Assembly (NCBI GenBank): GCA_016125135.1
Contig: WGMJ01000018.1
Location: 208,707 to 272,706 of the forward strand
Direction of reading: 5' to 3'
DNA length: 64,000 nt
Source of the DNA: Alphaproteobacteria bacterium
Lineage (GTDB): Bacteria > Pseudomonadota > Alphaproteobacteria > Micavibrionales > Micavibrionaceae
The notes beneath the pieces are model-generated. The model saw nothing but the letters and a program-made list of their open reading frames with translations. It did no database searches and was not told where the DNA came from. Positions 1 to 9,122 of this stretch are shown here, piece after piece. Each line of letters opens with the position of its first letter. Positions within the stretch are counted from its first letter, which is position 1. The translations under genes were made by a program, and so were the position numbers.

Positions 1-198
1 CTGCCCTACACAGACTTTAAATTCGAAAAAACCGACATTTTAATAGCAGGCCGCGAAAGCGCCGGCGTTCCCGATGAAATACATAATGCCGTACAGGGAC
101 GGGTTTATATCCCGATGCACGGGGCCGCGCGATCTTTAAATGTAATAAACGCCTCATCCATGATACTTGGCGAGGCGTTAAGGCAGGTAAATCTATAA
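1..198 (+). CDS. trmL: tRNA (cytidine(34)-2'-O)-methyltransferase, C-terminal part
   Basis: The window opens inside a gene read in frame 1 and stopping with TAA at 196-198, giving 65 residues. The segments GRESAGVP, RVYIPMHGAARSLNV and the end SSMILGEALRQ match the SPOUT-class trefoil knot of TrmL, which 2'-O-methylates the wobble base of tRNA-Leu isoacceptors using S-adenosylmethionine. The GRESAG and IPM...SLN motifs form the cofactor-binding knot. The N-terminal part lies outside the window. hemF lies just downstream on the same strand, a neighbour pair I recall from other alphaproteobacteria. Other SpoU-family methylases have similar motifs, so TrmL is likely but not certain. Confidence 0.8.
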   Translation: MPYTDFKFEKTDILIAGRESAGVPDEIHNAVQGRVYIPMHGAARSLNVINASSMILGEALRQVNL

Positions 199-202
199 TG
201 TG

Positions 203-430
203 TTATCTATTGTTAGCGAGCGCTTCTATGCGGGCTTGATCCGCAGCTACGCCATTACGCTCCCACTGGTTGGCCGCTTCTACCATGCCTAAAGCAGCAA
301 GACTAAATCCTATGGCCACAGCCAAAGCCACCCCTGCCGGATTATCTCTACGACCTTCAATATGATCCGCGATAGAGATGTCTTTTCTCGCAATCGCTAT
401 TCTGCGTGCCGCTTCTAGATCCTGTGGCAT
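203..430 (-). CDS. small membrane protein of unknown function
   Basis: This 75-residue protein of no recognised family sits antisense between trmL and hemF. Residues 1-30 are charged (MPQDLEAARRIAIARKD...), followed by one hydrophobic stretch at about 32-52 (AGVALAVAIGFSLAALGMVEA) and a polar tail, consistent with a single-span inner-membrane protein. The case for a real gene is good: the start is preceded by AAAGGAG seven or so bases upstream, and a TTGACA/TATGCT promoter with an 18 bp spacer lies in front of it. Its function cannot be inferred from the sequence. Confidence 0.6.
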   Translation of the reverse strand: MPQDLEAARRIAIARKDISIADHIEGRRDNPAGVALAVAIGFSLAALGMVEAANQWERNGVAADQARIEALANNR

Positions 431-457
431 TTAAACTCCTTTTGATTTGAAGTGGCG

Positions 458-487
458 AGCATAGCAAGCCCTTCATTAATATGTCAA
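458..487 (-). promoter_or_regulatory. sigma70-type promoter for the small membrane protein gene
   Basis: Read on the minus strand, TTGACA (482-487) and TATGCT (458-463) are separated by 18 bp. The ribosome binding site and ATG at 430 follow at normal distance. Confidence 0.55.
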
Positions 488-518
488 TAAAATTGATGAT
501 GGTAGCCCGAGGCCCTTC

Positions 519-1364
519 ATGTTAGCTATTGGCGCAATGCTCCAAGACTTTGAAAATAACAAGGAAAAAGCCCAAGCGTGGTTTAAAGCCCTGCGGGACA
601 AAATATGCGCAGCCTTTGAAGCCGAGGAGACCAAAGGACAGTTTGAAAAGACGGATTGGGTCCGCCGCCCCGAGGGTGGTGGTGGAACCATGGCCCTGAT
701 GCGCGGCGAGGTTTTTGAGAAAGTCGGCGTAAACATATCGACCGTGCATGGGGAGTTTTCTGAAGCCTTCCGCAAGCAGATCCCCGGTGCCGAGGAAAAT
801 GGCGGAGCCTTCTGGGCTTCAGGCATTTCCCTCGTTGCCCATATGCGCAACCCTTTCGTCCCTGCCGTGCACATGAACACGCGGATGATTGTAACCTCGA
901 AAGGCTGGTTTGGCGGCGGGACTGACCTGAACCCCGCCTATCCGCAAGAAGAAGATACAAAACATTTCCACGAAACGCTTCAACAGGCATGTGAGCGTTA
1001 TGCGCCAACCGCTTATGATGAATATAAAAAATGGTGCGATGAATATTTCTACATACCGCATCGAAATGAAGCGCGCGGCGTGGGGGGTATCTTTTTTGAT
1101 TATCTGGATAGTGGTGATTGGAGCAAGGATTTTGCCTTTGTGCAGGATGTCGGAGAAGCGTTTCTGAAAGCCTACATACCCCTTGTGCAGAAGAATAAAA
1201 ACAAACCCTACACAGACGAGCACCGTGCGCATCTGAAATTCCGCCGTGGCCGCTATGCCGAATTTAACCTTGTGTATGACCGCGGCACCCAGTTTGGCCT
1301 GAAAACCGGCGGGAATGTTGACGCCATTTTGATGTCCCTTCCGCCTGATTGCGCGTGGCCTTAA
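519..1364 (+). CDS. hemF: oxygen-dependent coproporphyrinogen III oxidase
   Basis: HemF converts coproporphyrinogen III to protoporphyrinogen IX using O2, with two oxidative decarboxylations late in haem synthesis. The 281-residue protein carries the family's landmarks in order: RPEGGGGTMALMRGEVFEKVGVN near residue 48, the NPFVPAVHMNTR block, WFGGGTDLNPAYP, the KKWCDEYFYIPHRNEARGVGGIFFD region with conserved His and Arg, and FNLVYDRGTQFGLKTGG near the C-terminus. Length fits alphaproteobacterial HemF, which ends soon after the ILMS-PP motif. A second ATG at 537 is an equally plausible start because neither start has a strong ribosome binding site. An O2-dependent enzyme implies an aerobic or microaerobic cell. 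Confidence 0.92.
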   Translation: MLAIGAMLQDFENNKEKAQAWFKALRDKICAAFEAEETKGQFEKTDWVRRPEGGGGTMALMRGEVFEKVGVNISTVHGEFSEAFRKQIPGAEENGGAFWASGISLVAHMRNPFVPAVHMNTRMIVTSKGWFGGGTDLNPAYPQEEDTKHFHETLQQACERYAPTAYDEYKKWCDEYFYIPHRNEARGVGGIFFDYLDSGDWSKDFAFVQDVGEAFLKAYIPLVQKNKNKPYTDEHRAHLKFRRGRYAEFNLVYDRGTQFGLKTGGNVDAILMSLPPDCAWP

Positions 1365-1468
1365 GCCTTCCGGATTGTGCAAAGCCGCAATATTATGAAA
1401 TTGCCTTAGCCCTATCTCCTGTTTTCGGGCATATTTATAAAAAATAAAATTATAACAGGGATAGAGAC

Positions 1469-1762
1469 ATGTCATTAAAACAGGAAGTCCTCGGGGCTTT
1501 TGCAATTGCTGTTCAGTGTGCAGAAGGCCTCTGCAGCGGCTACCAGAACCAATTTTTCAGGGCTTTTGGCGACCGCGCACACGTGACACGCGGTTTACGT
1601 GCCGCCCTGACTAAGGCTGGCCTCGGTGAAAACGCCACCACGGGCGTTATCAGCAGGATCGAGTCTGTAAAGTCTCTTGATTGCCGCCGTGCGCGGGGCA
1701 AGGCTTTCCAACAAATCCAAGGAGAGCTGGAAACGAGCCTTGATAATCTTAATATAAGATAG
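1469..1762 (+). CDS. hypothetical protein, 97 residues
   Basis: I do not recognise this protein. It is basic, has two cysteines near residues 17 and 22 and a third near 72, no signal peptide and no obvious membrane segment. The start is supported by CAGGGATAG just upstream of the ATG, and the gene fills the gap between hemF and the M23-type gene on the same strand. An AT-rich imperfect inverted repeat followed by a T run lies at about 1763-1797 and might end transcription or belong to the next gene's control region. Coding status is moderately likely. Confidence 0.5.
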   Translation: MSLKQEVLGAFAIAVQCAEGLCSGYQNQFFRAFGDRAHVTRGLRAALTKAGLGENATTGVISRIESVKSLDCRRARGKAFQQIQGELETSLDNLNIR

Positions 1763-1798
1763 CTTGACTTAATATACATAATATTATATCAAGTTTTT

Positions 1799-2638
1799 AT
1801 GGACGATTTGCCCCTAAAAGAACAGATTCTGTTGCGCTACAGACTTGCGGCGCATTACACAGAAAAATTGCTGAGCGATTATTACAGCACCTATACAAAA
1901 GCGCTCGAAGAACGCCCGCCGCATCTTCACTATATCCACGAAAAACTGACCGCGCTTGGTATTGTTGACCCTTACTATCAACAACTATGCCGCCAGTTGG
2001 AACTAGCACGCACGTATTTCAAAGACGATGCTGACGCAAGACAATTTATATACAAAACACTCGAGAATGATCTGCGTGCACAACTTGATGAGGCTATTAG
2101 TTGGCACTCCCCTGTTCCGCTAAAGCTTGTACGCACAGAAGACTCGCTCTCGTTCAAATTTATGGATGCAGGCGAAACCGGATTGCCAACAGGCAATCAC
2201 CACCCCGGTGCTTATGGCTATGTGCGCGCCAAACATACGCATGAAGGAATAGATCTTTATTGTCCTGATGGCACACCTGTGGAAGCTGTAGAAGATGGCG
2301 TTGTTGTTGCGATACTCGATTTTACGGGCCCTGCGGCTGGCTCGCCTTGGTGGCGCGATACAAAGGCCGTGATGGTCGAGGGCAAAACAGGTGTTGTTCT
2401 ATACGGTGAAATTACGCCTGCAGCCAACCTTACAATTGGAAGCGCTGTAAAATCAGGCGATAGGCTTGGCGAAGTCACGCAGGTGCTTACAAAAGACAAG
2501 GGCCGCCCGATGTCGATGCTACACCTTGAGTTACACGAACATGGCACAAGCGATGCCTACGAGTGGAAGGTTGGCGAAGACAAGCCAGAAAGCCTGCGCG
2601 ACCCGACACATTTCCTTTTACCGCTTACAATCCGCTAA
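1799..2638 (+). CDS. M23-family (LytM-like) metallopeptidase domain protein
   Basis: This 279-residue protein has a helical N-terminal part of about 120 residues and a C-terminal M23 domain. The zinc-site motif HxxxD is seen as THEGIDLYCPDGTPV, followed by the glycine-rich strands of the fold (VEAVEDGVVVAI, VLYGEI, VKSGDRLGEV). The second zinc motif reads MLHLELH, so the first His of the usual HxH is Met. M23 proteins with MLHFE-type motifs exist, so activity on peptidoglycan is possible but not assured. No signal peptide is visible, which is odd for a cell-wall enzyme. It converges on cca and overlaps its 3' end by 14 bp. Confidence 0.72.
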   Translation: MDDLPLKEQILLRYRLAAHYTEKLLSDYYSTYTKALEERPPHLHYIHEKLTALGIVDPYYQQLCRQLELARTYFKDDADARQFIYKTLENDLRAQLDEAISWHSPVPLKLVRTEDSLSFKFMDAGETGLPTGNHHPGAYGYVRAKHTHEGIDLYCPDGTPVEAVEDGVVVAILDFTGPAAGSPWWRDTKAVMVEGKTGVVLYGEITPAANLTIGSAVKSGDRLGEVTQVLTKDKGRPMSMLHLELHEHGTSDAYEWKVGEDKPESLRDPTHFLLPLTIR

Positions 2639-3770
2639 GAAGCTGTTTTTTTGTTTTCGCGCCGAGGGATTTAATCCAGATTCCGCGTGCCTTCTCTAAG
2701 GCTTTACCAAGCGCGGGGCCAGCCTTATACCCAGCGGCCATTAAATCCTGACCACTGAGCGGAAATTTTTTACCTGCGTATTTTTTAAGCTTGGTTATTT
2801 GCGTTGGTTTTGCCTTCAGCATTTCTGCTGCGCTTTGCGCAGTATCAAGCCCATAAGTTTGAGCCGTATAAAACAATGCTTCGTCCGCAAGCTTATGTTT
2901 CTTTAGGTGCGCATAAGCTTCGAGTGTATTCTCAAGTGTTCGCACCTGCTCGCGGCTTAAAGCCAGATTTTCAATTATTTTTTGCAACCGCGCTTTTTTG
3001 TAACCCGCTACGATTACCAGATTAAGCAAAGGCTGACTTGCTTCAAGATTACGCGCCGTAAAATCAGCAGTAAGCCAAGGCAATATTTTATGCTCTTTCA
3101 TCAGGCGTAGCATGGCAGCCGCTTTCACGCCTTTTAAAAGTTTCAAAATTTCAGTTGTAATGCGTTCTTTAGAAAGTTTTGTAAGTCCACCTTTTAGTTT
3201 AACGCATGCTTCCAGTGCTTGTTTATTCACGGTAGCGCGGCCATGTGTGGCATTGAAACGGAAGAAACGTAAAATGCGCAGGTAATCTTCCTTGATGCGC
3301 TGTGCGGGCTCGCCAACAAAACGGATGCGGCCTATATCAAGATCATCGAAACCATCTTCGATCGGGTCATAGATATTCCCCTCGCCGTCCATCAGCAATG
3401 TATTGATTGTGAAGTCACGGCGCTGTGCATCCTCTACCCAGCTATTTGAAAACTGCACAACAGCGTGGCGGCCATCGGTTTCAACATCTTTACGGAGCGT
3501 TGTAATTTGAAAACTGACATTCGGAAAGACCGCTGTAACAGTTCCGTGTGCCAAACCTGTCGGCACAGCCTTGATTTTAGCTTTCTTCAAAAGCTTCATT
3601 ACTTTGTCAGGCGTATGGATGGTTGCAATATCCCAATCAAGCACGATTTTCCCTAACAATAAATCGCGTACCGAACCGCCTACAAACATGGTTTCGGGCA
3701 TGTGGGCGTTCGATTTTTTGTAACCGCCTAATATTTCAAGGATTTTTTGCGATTCTGAAGGTAAATACAT
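2625..3770 (-). CDS. cca: CCA tRNA nucleotidyltransferase / poly(A) polymerase family protein
   Basis: This class II nucleotidyltransferase, which adds or repairs the 3' CCA of tRNAs, is 381 residues. The catalytic head is clear: GGSVRDLLLG at 31-40 and LDWDIAT with the two metal-binding aspartates at 45 and 47. The motif RRDFTINTL, near residue 115, and the ERIKEDYLRILRFFRF-like segment (QRIKEDYLRILRFFRF) follow in family order. A helical C-terminal tRNA-binding body completes the protein. The family also includes poly(A) polymerases, but the length and the short tail favour CCA addition. The single tRNA in this window already encodes its CCA, so a repair role is possible. It overlaps the convergent M23 gene by 14 bp. 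Confidence 0.85.
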   Translation of the reverse strand: MYLPSESQKILEILGGYKKSNAHMPETMFVGGSVRDLLLGKIVLDWDIATIHTPDKVMKLLKKAKIKAVPTGLAHGTVTAVFPNVSFQITTLRKDVETDGRHAVVQFSNSWVEDAQRRDFTINTLLMDGEGNIYDPIEDGFDDLDIGRIRFVGEPAQRIKEDYLRILRFFRFNATHGRATVNKQALEACVKLKGGLTKLSKERITTEILKLLKGVKAAAMLRLMKEHKILPWLTADFTARNLEASQPLLNLVIVAGYKKARLQKIIENLALSREQVRTLENTLEAYAHLKKHKLADEALFYTAQTYGLDTAQSAAEMLKAKPTQITKLKKYAGKKFPLSGQDLMAAGYKAGPALGKALEKARGIWIKSLGAKTKKQLLSGL

Positions 3771-3827
3771 GCGCCATTGTACCCCGCCACGCTGGCTTAA
3801 TAAATGGCCCCGTGGTAATAATATTTC

Positions 3828-4364
3828 ATGCTAAAGAAGAAACCCAAAACAAAAAAGCCTGCAAAAGCGGCAAAAAAAACTTCCGTTAAGACAAAACGCG
3901 GCGCTAAACAAGCGCGCCCGAATATGAATATCCGTGAAGCGCGCTCGGATGCCGACTATCACCGCGCTTTCCCGATTATCCGCCAGCTGCTGCCGCATCT
4001 GGACATGCAAACCTATGCACGCCGTGTGTTTATTGCTCGCGCGACAGGCTACCGCATGTATATCGGCCTGATTAACAAGGAAGTTGCAGGCGTTATTGGC
4101 ATTATTGCCAACCATAACCTCCATGACGGCTTTGTAACTTACGTTGAACATGTTGTGGTTGATGATAAATTCCGTGGCATGGGCTACGGACATGAGCTGC
4201 TTTCCTTCGCGGAAAAACGTGCGATTGAAGAAGGCTGCAACCTGATAGAGCTTGATGTTGATACGGGCCGTGATGATGTCGAGAAATTCTACGCCAAGTT
4301 CGGCTATCAGATCATCGGCAAATACCACCAGAAAAACCTCGATCCCTATAAGGATATTTTATAA
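3828..4364 (+). CDS. GNAT-family N-acetyltransferase with a lysine-rich N-terminus
   Basis: The 178-residue protein starts with about 30 residues dominated by Lys, Ala and Arg, then a GNAT domain from MNIREARSDADYHRAF onward. The acetyl-CoA binding segment VEHVVVDDKFRGMGYGHELL carries the R-G-x-G-x-G/A-type loop, and the tail NLIELDV...KFYAKFGYQIIG is the usual GNAT C-terminal strand. The substrate cannot be told. An internal ATG at 3924 would remove the basic extension; I keep the longer form because the extension stays open in frame and follows the spacing from cca, but ribosome binding sites are weak for both. Confidence 0.75.
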   Translation: MLKKKPKTKKPAKAAKKTSVKTKRGAKQARPNMNIREARSDADYHRAFPIIRQLLPHLDMQTYARRVFIARATGYRMYIGLINKEVAGVIGIIANHNLHDGFVTYVEHVVVDDKFRGMGYGHELLSFAEKRAIEEGCNLIELDVDTGRDDVEKFYAKFGYQIIGKYHQKNLDPYKDIL

Positions 4365-4371
4365 TCAATTT

Positions 4372-4435
4372 GTTACCCCAGCGAAAGCTGGGGTCCAGAG
4401 CTACAGAGCTGGATGCCAGCTTTCGCTGGCATGAC
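4372..4435. repeat. two-hairpin palindromic element, copy 1 (64 bp)
   Basis: The element begins GTTAC, has hairpin CCCCAGCGAAAGCTGGGG, a short spacer, then hairpin TGCCAGCTTTCGCTGGCA, and ends ATGAC. It belongs to the family described at 6614, 30975 and other sites and lies between the GNAT gene and trmFO. Confidence 0.9.
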
Positions 4436-4462
4436 ATTCTTTTTTGTGCTTAGTATCTGCCT

Positions 4463-5827
4463 ATGAAATCAGTTCACATTATCGGCGCTGGCATGGCGGG
4501 TAGCGAAGCGGCTTGGCAATGCGCACAGCTTGGCGTTCCTGTTATTTTGCATGAAATGCGCCCGCAGCAAATGACTGAAGCCCATAAAACAGGGCTTTGT
4601 GCCGAGCTTGTTTGCTCGAATTCGTTCCGCTCTGATGATAAAGACTACAACGCCGTTGGCCTGCTGCATGAAGAAATGCGCATGTGCAATTCCATTATCA
4701 TGCGTGAGGGTGCAAAAGCCGCTGTGCCAGCTGGTGGTGCGCTGGCTGTTGATCGTGATATTTTCTCGGCAAACGTAACAGACGCACTAAAAGAACATCC
4801 ACTTGTAAGAATCGAATATGGCATGGTGGATTTTCCGCCTGATGCATGGGAAAACGTTATCATTGCAACCGGCCCCCTCACCGCGCCCGCCTTGGCTGAA
4901 AATATCCGTAAGCGGACAGGCGAAGATGCGCTGGCCTTCTTCGATGCTATTGCGCCCATTGTTTATAAAGAAAGCATCAACTTCGATATTGCATGGATGC
5001 AATCACGCTACGACAAGGAAGGCCCTGCCGGTACAGGCTCGGACTATATCAACTGCCCGCTCGACAAAGACCAGTATTACGCTTTTATTGAAGCCCTGCT
5101 GGCCGCCGATAAAACCGAATTTAAAGAATGGGAAAAAAACACGCCTTACTTTGAAGGCTGCATGCCGATAGAAGTGATGGCCTCGCGCGGGCCTGATACG
5201 CTGCGCTTTGGCCCCATGAAACCTGTGGGCCTTACTGACAAGCGCACAGGCAAGCGCCCTTACGGCGTTGTGCAGTTACGGCAAGATAACAAGCTGGGTA
5301 CGCTTTATAATATCGTTGGCTTCCAGACCAAGATGAAATACGGCGAACAAACAAAGATTTTTAAAATGATCCCCGGCCTTGAGAATGCCGAGTTCGCACG
5401 CCTTGGCGGCTTACACCGCAACACCTTTATCAATAGCCCGAAACTGCTTGATGGTACTTTGCGCCTCAAGAGTGAACCACGCATACGTTTTGCAGGGCAA
5501 ATTACAGGGTGCGAAGGTTATGTTGAAAGTGCAGCCGTTGGTATTATGGCGGCGCGTTTTGCAGCATCTGAAATTCTGGACCGTGAAATTGCCCCGCCAC
5601 CCGCAACCACAGCCATGGGCGCACTGCTAAACCATATTACAGGTGGTGGAAATGTAGAAACCTTCCAGCCGATGAATATCAATTTCGGCCTCTTCCCCGA
5701 TATCGTGACAAAAGAACGCGGACGCGAGAAAAAGAAAATGCTCAGCGCACGGGCACTGAGCGATTTCGAACCTTGGGTTAATAACTTTTCAACGTCATTC
5801 CCGCGAAAGCGGGAATCTCATGGATAA
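4463..5827 (+). CDS. trmFO: methylenetetrahydrofolate-tRNA-(uracil-5-)-methyltransferase
   Basis: TrmFO makes 5-methyluridine 54 in the T loop of tRNA using methylene-THF and FADH2. The 454-residue protein starts with the FAD dinucleotide-binding motif GAGMAGSE (8-15), followed by [25 protein letters not shown] and the late motif [14 protein letters not shown], all typical. The last ten residues ([10 protein letters not shown]) and the stop codon are encoded by a palindromic element at 5794-5857, so the native C-terminus has probably been replaced by repeat sequence. The ATG at 4463 lies seven bases after a possible -10 TAGTAT with no ribosome binding site, so a leaderless message is conceivable. 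Confidence 0.93.
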   Translation: MKSVHIIGAGMAGSEAAWQCAQLGVPVILHEMRPQQMTEAHKTGLCAELVCSNSFRSDDKDYNAVGLLHEEMRMCNSIIMREGAKAAVPAGGALAVDRDIFSANVTDALKEHPLVRIEYGMVDFPPDAWENVIIATGPLTAPALAENIRKRTGEDALAFFDAIAPIVYKESINFDIAWMQSRYDKEGPAGTGSDYINCPLDKDQYYAFIEALLAADKTEFKEWEKNTPYFEGCMPIEVMASRGPDTLRFGPMKPVGLTDKRTGKRPYGVVQLRQDNKLGTLYNIVGFQTKMKYGEQTKIFKMIPGLENAEFARLGGLHRNTFINSPKLLDGTLRLKSEPRIRFAGQITGCEGYVESAAVGIMAARFAASEILDREIAPPPATTAMGALLNHITGGGNVETFQPMNINFGLFPDIVTKERGREKKKMLSARALSDFEPWVNNFSTSFPRKRESHG

Positions 5828-5857
5828 GAACCAGATCCTCGCGTTCGCGAGGATGAC
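5794..5857. repeat. two-hairpin palindromic element, copy 2 (64 bp), overlapping the end of trmFO
   Basis: GTCAT, hairpin TTCCCGCGAAAGCGGGAA, spacer, hairpin TCCTCGCGTTCGCGAGGA, ATGAC. The first 34 bases are translated as the end of TrmFO including its TAA stop at 5825-5827. Confidence 0.92.
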
Positions 5858-5862
5858 GAATT

Positions 5863-6597
5863 TTAATTCAGAATACGTGCGTAAACAGTGCAACGTTTGT
5901 TAATATCCGTTCGGGCATAGGCCCCTGCAGCGACACAACCACCACGGCCTGCCCAGTATATGATTCCGGACGTGGGGATTCCATCATCGATCTTCAAATC
6001 AATTTGTGCCGTTTGTTCCGCAGTAAGTTTGCCAGTCGTGGTCGTTACGGTGGCAACGGAACCATTTAAAACCAGATAATTACCTGCTGATGGCGACAAA
6101 CCAGATGTTAATGCGTTCGTTGTGCCGTTTGATGAACCCATCCAAAATCCACCCCCAATAGCGGCCTTCGGTAGGCCGGAGCCAAATGTTATGCCACCAG
6201 CTGGTGAAATACCCATGTAAAGCCCTGCTGCAGCCAAATTTAAAAATGCCACATGCCCCTCACCATTTGCTGCGACCACTGTACCCAAAGCTGCACCACC
6301 CGCATTATCGATTGTAAAGTCGCCATCCCCCGCCGTGTTGCATGGAGCGCCACAATTGGGAATAATATTTCCTGGGCCGGGCGTTGCAGGAATGTCGCCC
6401 GGCAGATAGGCGTATAAATCAACGAAAGCTTTTGTCGCCATATCAACAGATTTGATTGTAGAAACAACAGATGTAATTTGCGCCTCGCCCAGCACCTCGC
6501 GGCCCTTCAGCACACCACCGATAAGCAATGCGATAATGACAATAACAATTCCCATTTCGACAAGGGTAAAACCTGATTGTGTTTTTTTATTTTTCAT
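5863..6597 (-). CDS. type IV pilin / pseudopilin-like protein
   Basis: The protein of 244 residues begins with a class III prepilin leader: MKNKKTQSG followed by FTLVEMGIVIVIIALLIGG, with the cleavage site G/F and the conserved Glu at +5. This predicts processing and N-methylation by a prepilin peptidase and assembly into a pilus or type II secretion pseudopilus. The rest is a glycine- and alanine-rich globular part with four cysteines. I start it at the ATG at 6597; the frame stays open upstream into a palindromic element, which would put residues unlike a leader before the methylated Phe. No pilus assembly genes are nearby, so it is a stand-alone minor pilin whose partners must be elsewhere. 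Confidence 0.8.
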   Translation of the reverse strand: MKNKKTQSGFTLVEMGIVIVIIALLIGGVLKGREVLGEAQITSVVSTIKSVDMATKAFVDLYAYLPGDIPATPGPGNIIPNCGAPCNTAGDGDFTIDNAGGAALGTVVAANGEGHVAFLNLAAAGLYMGISPAGGITFGSGLPKAAIGGGFWMGSSNGTTNALTSGLSPSAGNYLVLNGSVATVTTTTGKLTAEQTAQIDLKIDDGIPTSGIIYWAGRGGCVAAGAYARTDINKRCTVYARILN

Positions 6598-6613
6598 TTT
6601 TATGCCTTTCTGT

Positions 6614-6697
6614 GTCATGCCAGCGAAAGCTGGCATCCAGAGTTACAAAATAAAACTTTGTTTTGATCCACTGGACCCCAGCTTTCGCTGGGGTGAC
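6614..6697. repeat. two-hairpin palindromic element, copy 3 (84 bp form)
   Basis: GTCAT, hairpin TGCCAGCGAAAGCTGGCA, a 30-odd base core, hairpin CCCCAGCTTTCGCTGGGG, GTGAC. Its reverse complement is nearly identical to copy 6 at 30975-31058, including the core, with about one difference. Confidence 0.92.
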
Positions 6698-6730
6698 ATA
6701 TGGAGTGTAAAAATATACCACGAAATAAAA

Positions 6731-6750
6731 AAAGCCCCAAACGGGGCTTT
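6731..6750 (-). terminator. rho-independent terminator after hppA
   Basis: AAAGCCCC and GGGGCTTT pair across a four-base loop, with an A run on the left that becomes a T run on the minus strand. It lies beyond the 3' end of hppA. Confidence 0.75.
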
Positions 6751-6763
6751 TTCTTTATTCTTT

Positions 6764-6829
6764 GTCATCCTCGCGGAAGCGAGGATCTTGTGCCAAATTT
6801 CACGGGATCCCCTCTTTCGAGGGGATGAC
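6764..6829. repeat. two-hairpin palindromic element, copy 4 (66 bp)
   Basis: GTCAT, hairpin with stem CCTCGC/GCGAGG, spacer, hairpin with stem CCCCTC/GAGGGG, ATGAC. It abuts the stop codon of hppA, within ten bases. Confidence 0.9.
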
Positions 6830-6837
6830 ACCGTGGA

Positions 6838-8946
6838 TTAAACGCCAGCAACAAACTTGGCAACAATCGCAACCAGTAGAATGGCCACAATGTTGGCAAT
6901 TTTGATAAGCGGGTTTACAGCAGGGCCTGACGTATCTTTGTACGGATCGCCGACTGTATCACCGGTTACAGCTGCCTTGTGCGCATCCGAACCTTTACCA
7001 CCATGGTTGCCTTCTTCAATGTACTTCTTGGCGTTATCCCATGCACCACCACCGGATGTCATGGAAATGGCCACGAAGAGACCAGTGACGATTGTACCCA
7101 TCAGCAACGCACCCAGTGCCTGGAAGGCTGCTTCAAGATCAGCCACCGCCCATGCAATGCAGAACAACGCAACAGGAGCAAGAACCGGCAGAATTGACGG
7201 TACAATCATTTCGCGGATTGCAGCTTTTGTCAGCATGTCAACAGCGCGGCCGTAATCGGGCTTCGCTTTGCCTTCCATGATGCCAGGGATTTCCTTGAAC
7301 TGACGACGTACTTCAACAACAACGCTGGAAGCCGCACGACCCACAGCTGTCATTGACATGGCAGCGAACAGGTAAGGCAACAAACCACCCACGAACAGAC
7401 CGATCACCACGAATGGCGATTGCAGGTCGAACGCGATGTTCGGGAATCTGTCCCCCAGATAGTGGTGGATTTCTTCCGTATAAGCTGCGAACAAAACAAG
7501 CGCTGCAAGACCGGCAGAACCGATTGCATAGCCTTTTGTCACCGCTTTTGTTGTGTTACCAACAGCATCGAGTTTGTCTGTGCTTACGCGCACGCTTGGC
7601 GGCAGTTCAGACATTTCGGCGATACCGCCTGCGTTGTCTGTCACCGGGCCGAACGCATCAAGCGCAACGATCATACCGGCAAGTGCCAGCAATGTTGTTG
7701 CTGCCAAAGCAATACCGTAAAGGCCAGCGAGCGTGAAAGTAACGTAGATACCAACACAGATTACAAGCACAGGCAGCGCTGTTGCTTCCATCGACACGGC
7801 CAGACCCTGAATCACGTTTGTACCGTGACCGGTTTCAGAAGCACGTGCCACTTCACGCACAGGGCGGAAGCTTGTACTTGTGTAGTATTCGGTAATCCAG
7901 ACCAGAAGCGCTGTTACAACCAAGCCTGTAACGGCACAGTAGAACAGTTCCATACCGGTGACTGTTACATCGCCGACGAGCTGGATCGGGTCATGCAGGC
8001 CGATGAAGCTTTCAATCGCGACATAAATAAGCACGATCGAGAACACAGCACTCGCGATGAGGCCGCGGTACAGTGCGCCCATAACGTTTTCATTTTTGCC
8101 AAGACGGACAAAGAATGTACCGGCAACAGAACCGATGATTGAAAGACCACAGATAAGCAGTGGCAGGATCATCCCTTCGATCTGCGCATTTGGTGTAATG
8201 AACACGCTGGCTGCAATCAACATAGTAGCAACAATTGTTACCGCATATGTTTCAAACAAGTCAGCCGCCATACCCGCACAATCACCCACGTTGTCACCAA
8301 CGTTATCGGCAATAACAGCAGGGTTCCGTGGGTCATCTTCCGGAATACCGGCTTCGACTTTACCAACAAGGTCCGCGCCAACGTCAGCACCTTTTGTAAA
8401 GATACCACCGCCAAGACGGGCGAAGATTGAAATAAGAGAAGCACCGAAACCAAGACCTACAAGACCTTCAAGCATCTGGCGGTTTTCAAATGATGTGTAA
8501 ACATCGAGCGCGATGAAGTAACCTGCAACACCGAGAAGACCCAAGCCCACAACAAGCAAACCTGTGATAGCACCTGATTTGAAAGCAACATCAAGCGCTT
8601 TCTCAAGACCTTCACTGGCAGCCTGTGTTGTACGGACGTTTGCACGCACAGACACGTTCATGCCGACATAGCCAGCCAAACCTGAAAGCACAGCGCCGAT
8701 AACAAAACCAGTTGCCACGTGCCAGCCCAACAGCCACCACAGCAAACCGGCAACGACAACGCCCACGGCGCCGATCGTCATATATTGACGGTTAAGGTAG
8801 GCTTTGGCGCCTTCCTGAATAGCGCCTGCAATTTGTTGCATACGCTCTGACCCTGCAGAGAGGGACATCACCTGACTTGACGTGAACAGGCCATAGAAAA
8901 TAGCCAGCACCGCGCAAGCCGCGATAAGTACATAGATTTCAATCAT
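6838..8946 (-). CDS. hppA: K+-insensitive pyrophosphate-energised proton pump
   Basis: This 702-residue integral membrane pyrophosphatase couples PPi hydrolysis to H+ export. The PPi-binding signature is seen as the [20 protein letters not shown] segment followed by [19 protein letters not shown], and the late block [10 protein letters not shown]...[15 protein letters not shown] carries the second metal/PPi site. The segment [16 protein letters not shown] has Lys and Thr where K+-dependent enzymes have two Ala/Gly-type residues (GNTTAAIGKG), which marks the K+-independent H+-pumping class. About sixteen hydrophobic segments are present. The pump would recycle PPi made by tRNA charging and polymer synthesis. 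A terminator and two palindromic elements follow it. Confidence 0.96.
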   Translation of the reverse strand: MIEIYVLIAACAVLAIFYGLFTSSQVMSLSAGSERMQQIAGAIQEGAKAYLNRQYMTIGAVGVVVAGLLWWLLGWHVATGFVIGAVLSGLAGYVGMNVSVRANVRTTQAASEGLEKALDVAFKSGAITGLLVVGLGLLGVAGYFIALDVYTSFENRQMLEGLVGLGFGASLISIFARLGGGIFTKGADVGADLVGKVEAGIPEDDPRNPAVIADNVGDNVGDCAGMAADLFETYAVTIVATMLIAASVFITPNAQIEGMILPLLICGLSIIGSVAGTFFVRLGKNENVMGALYRGLIASAVFSIVLIYVAIESFIGLHDPIQLVGDVTVTGMELFYCAVTGLVVTALLVWITEYYTSTSFRPVREVARASETGHGTNVIQGLAVSMEATALPVLVICVGIYVTFTLAGLYGIALAATTLLALAGMIVALDAFGPVTDNAGGIAEMSELPPSVRVSTDKLDAVGNTTKAVTKGYAIGSAGLAALVLFAAYTEEIHHYLGDRFPNIAFDLQSPFVVIGLFVGGLLPYLFAAMSMTAVGRAASSVVVEVRRQFKEIPGIMEGKAKPDYGRAVDMLTKAAIREMIVPSILPVLAPVALFCIAWAVADLEAAFQALGALLMGTIVTGLFVAISMTSGGGAWDNAKKYIEEGNHGGKGSDAHKAAVTGDTVGDPYKDTSGPAVNPLIKIANIVAILLVAIVAKFVAGV

Positions 8947-9055
8947 TTGAGAATCCTTATGGTTGATTTAACTGGGGGGAAGGATGCAAAAATTACGCGA
9001 TTCTGGCAAGAGGCGTGACAAAACTATACGTGCCCGCTTTTCATAACATAAAAAA

Positions 9056-9075
9056 ATCCCCGCTTTTGCGGGGAT
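9056..9075 (-). terminator. rho-independent terminator after the FliL-like gene
   Basis: ATCCCCGC and GCGGGGAT pair across TTTT, followed on the minus strand by a run of T residues. It lies about 50 bases past the stop of the gene at 9123-9560 and before the hppA start region. Confidence 0.8.
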
Positions 9076-9122
9076 CTGGTATTAGAACCATCAAGTGAGA
9101 AGGGACTTGATTATGTTTATTA

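Noticed and set aside
7420..8142. Long open frame on the plus strand inside hppA
   Set aside because: It lies antisense to highly conserved pyrophosphatase sequence and its translation is rich in Cys, His and Arg, as expected for a shadow frame.
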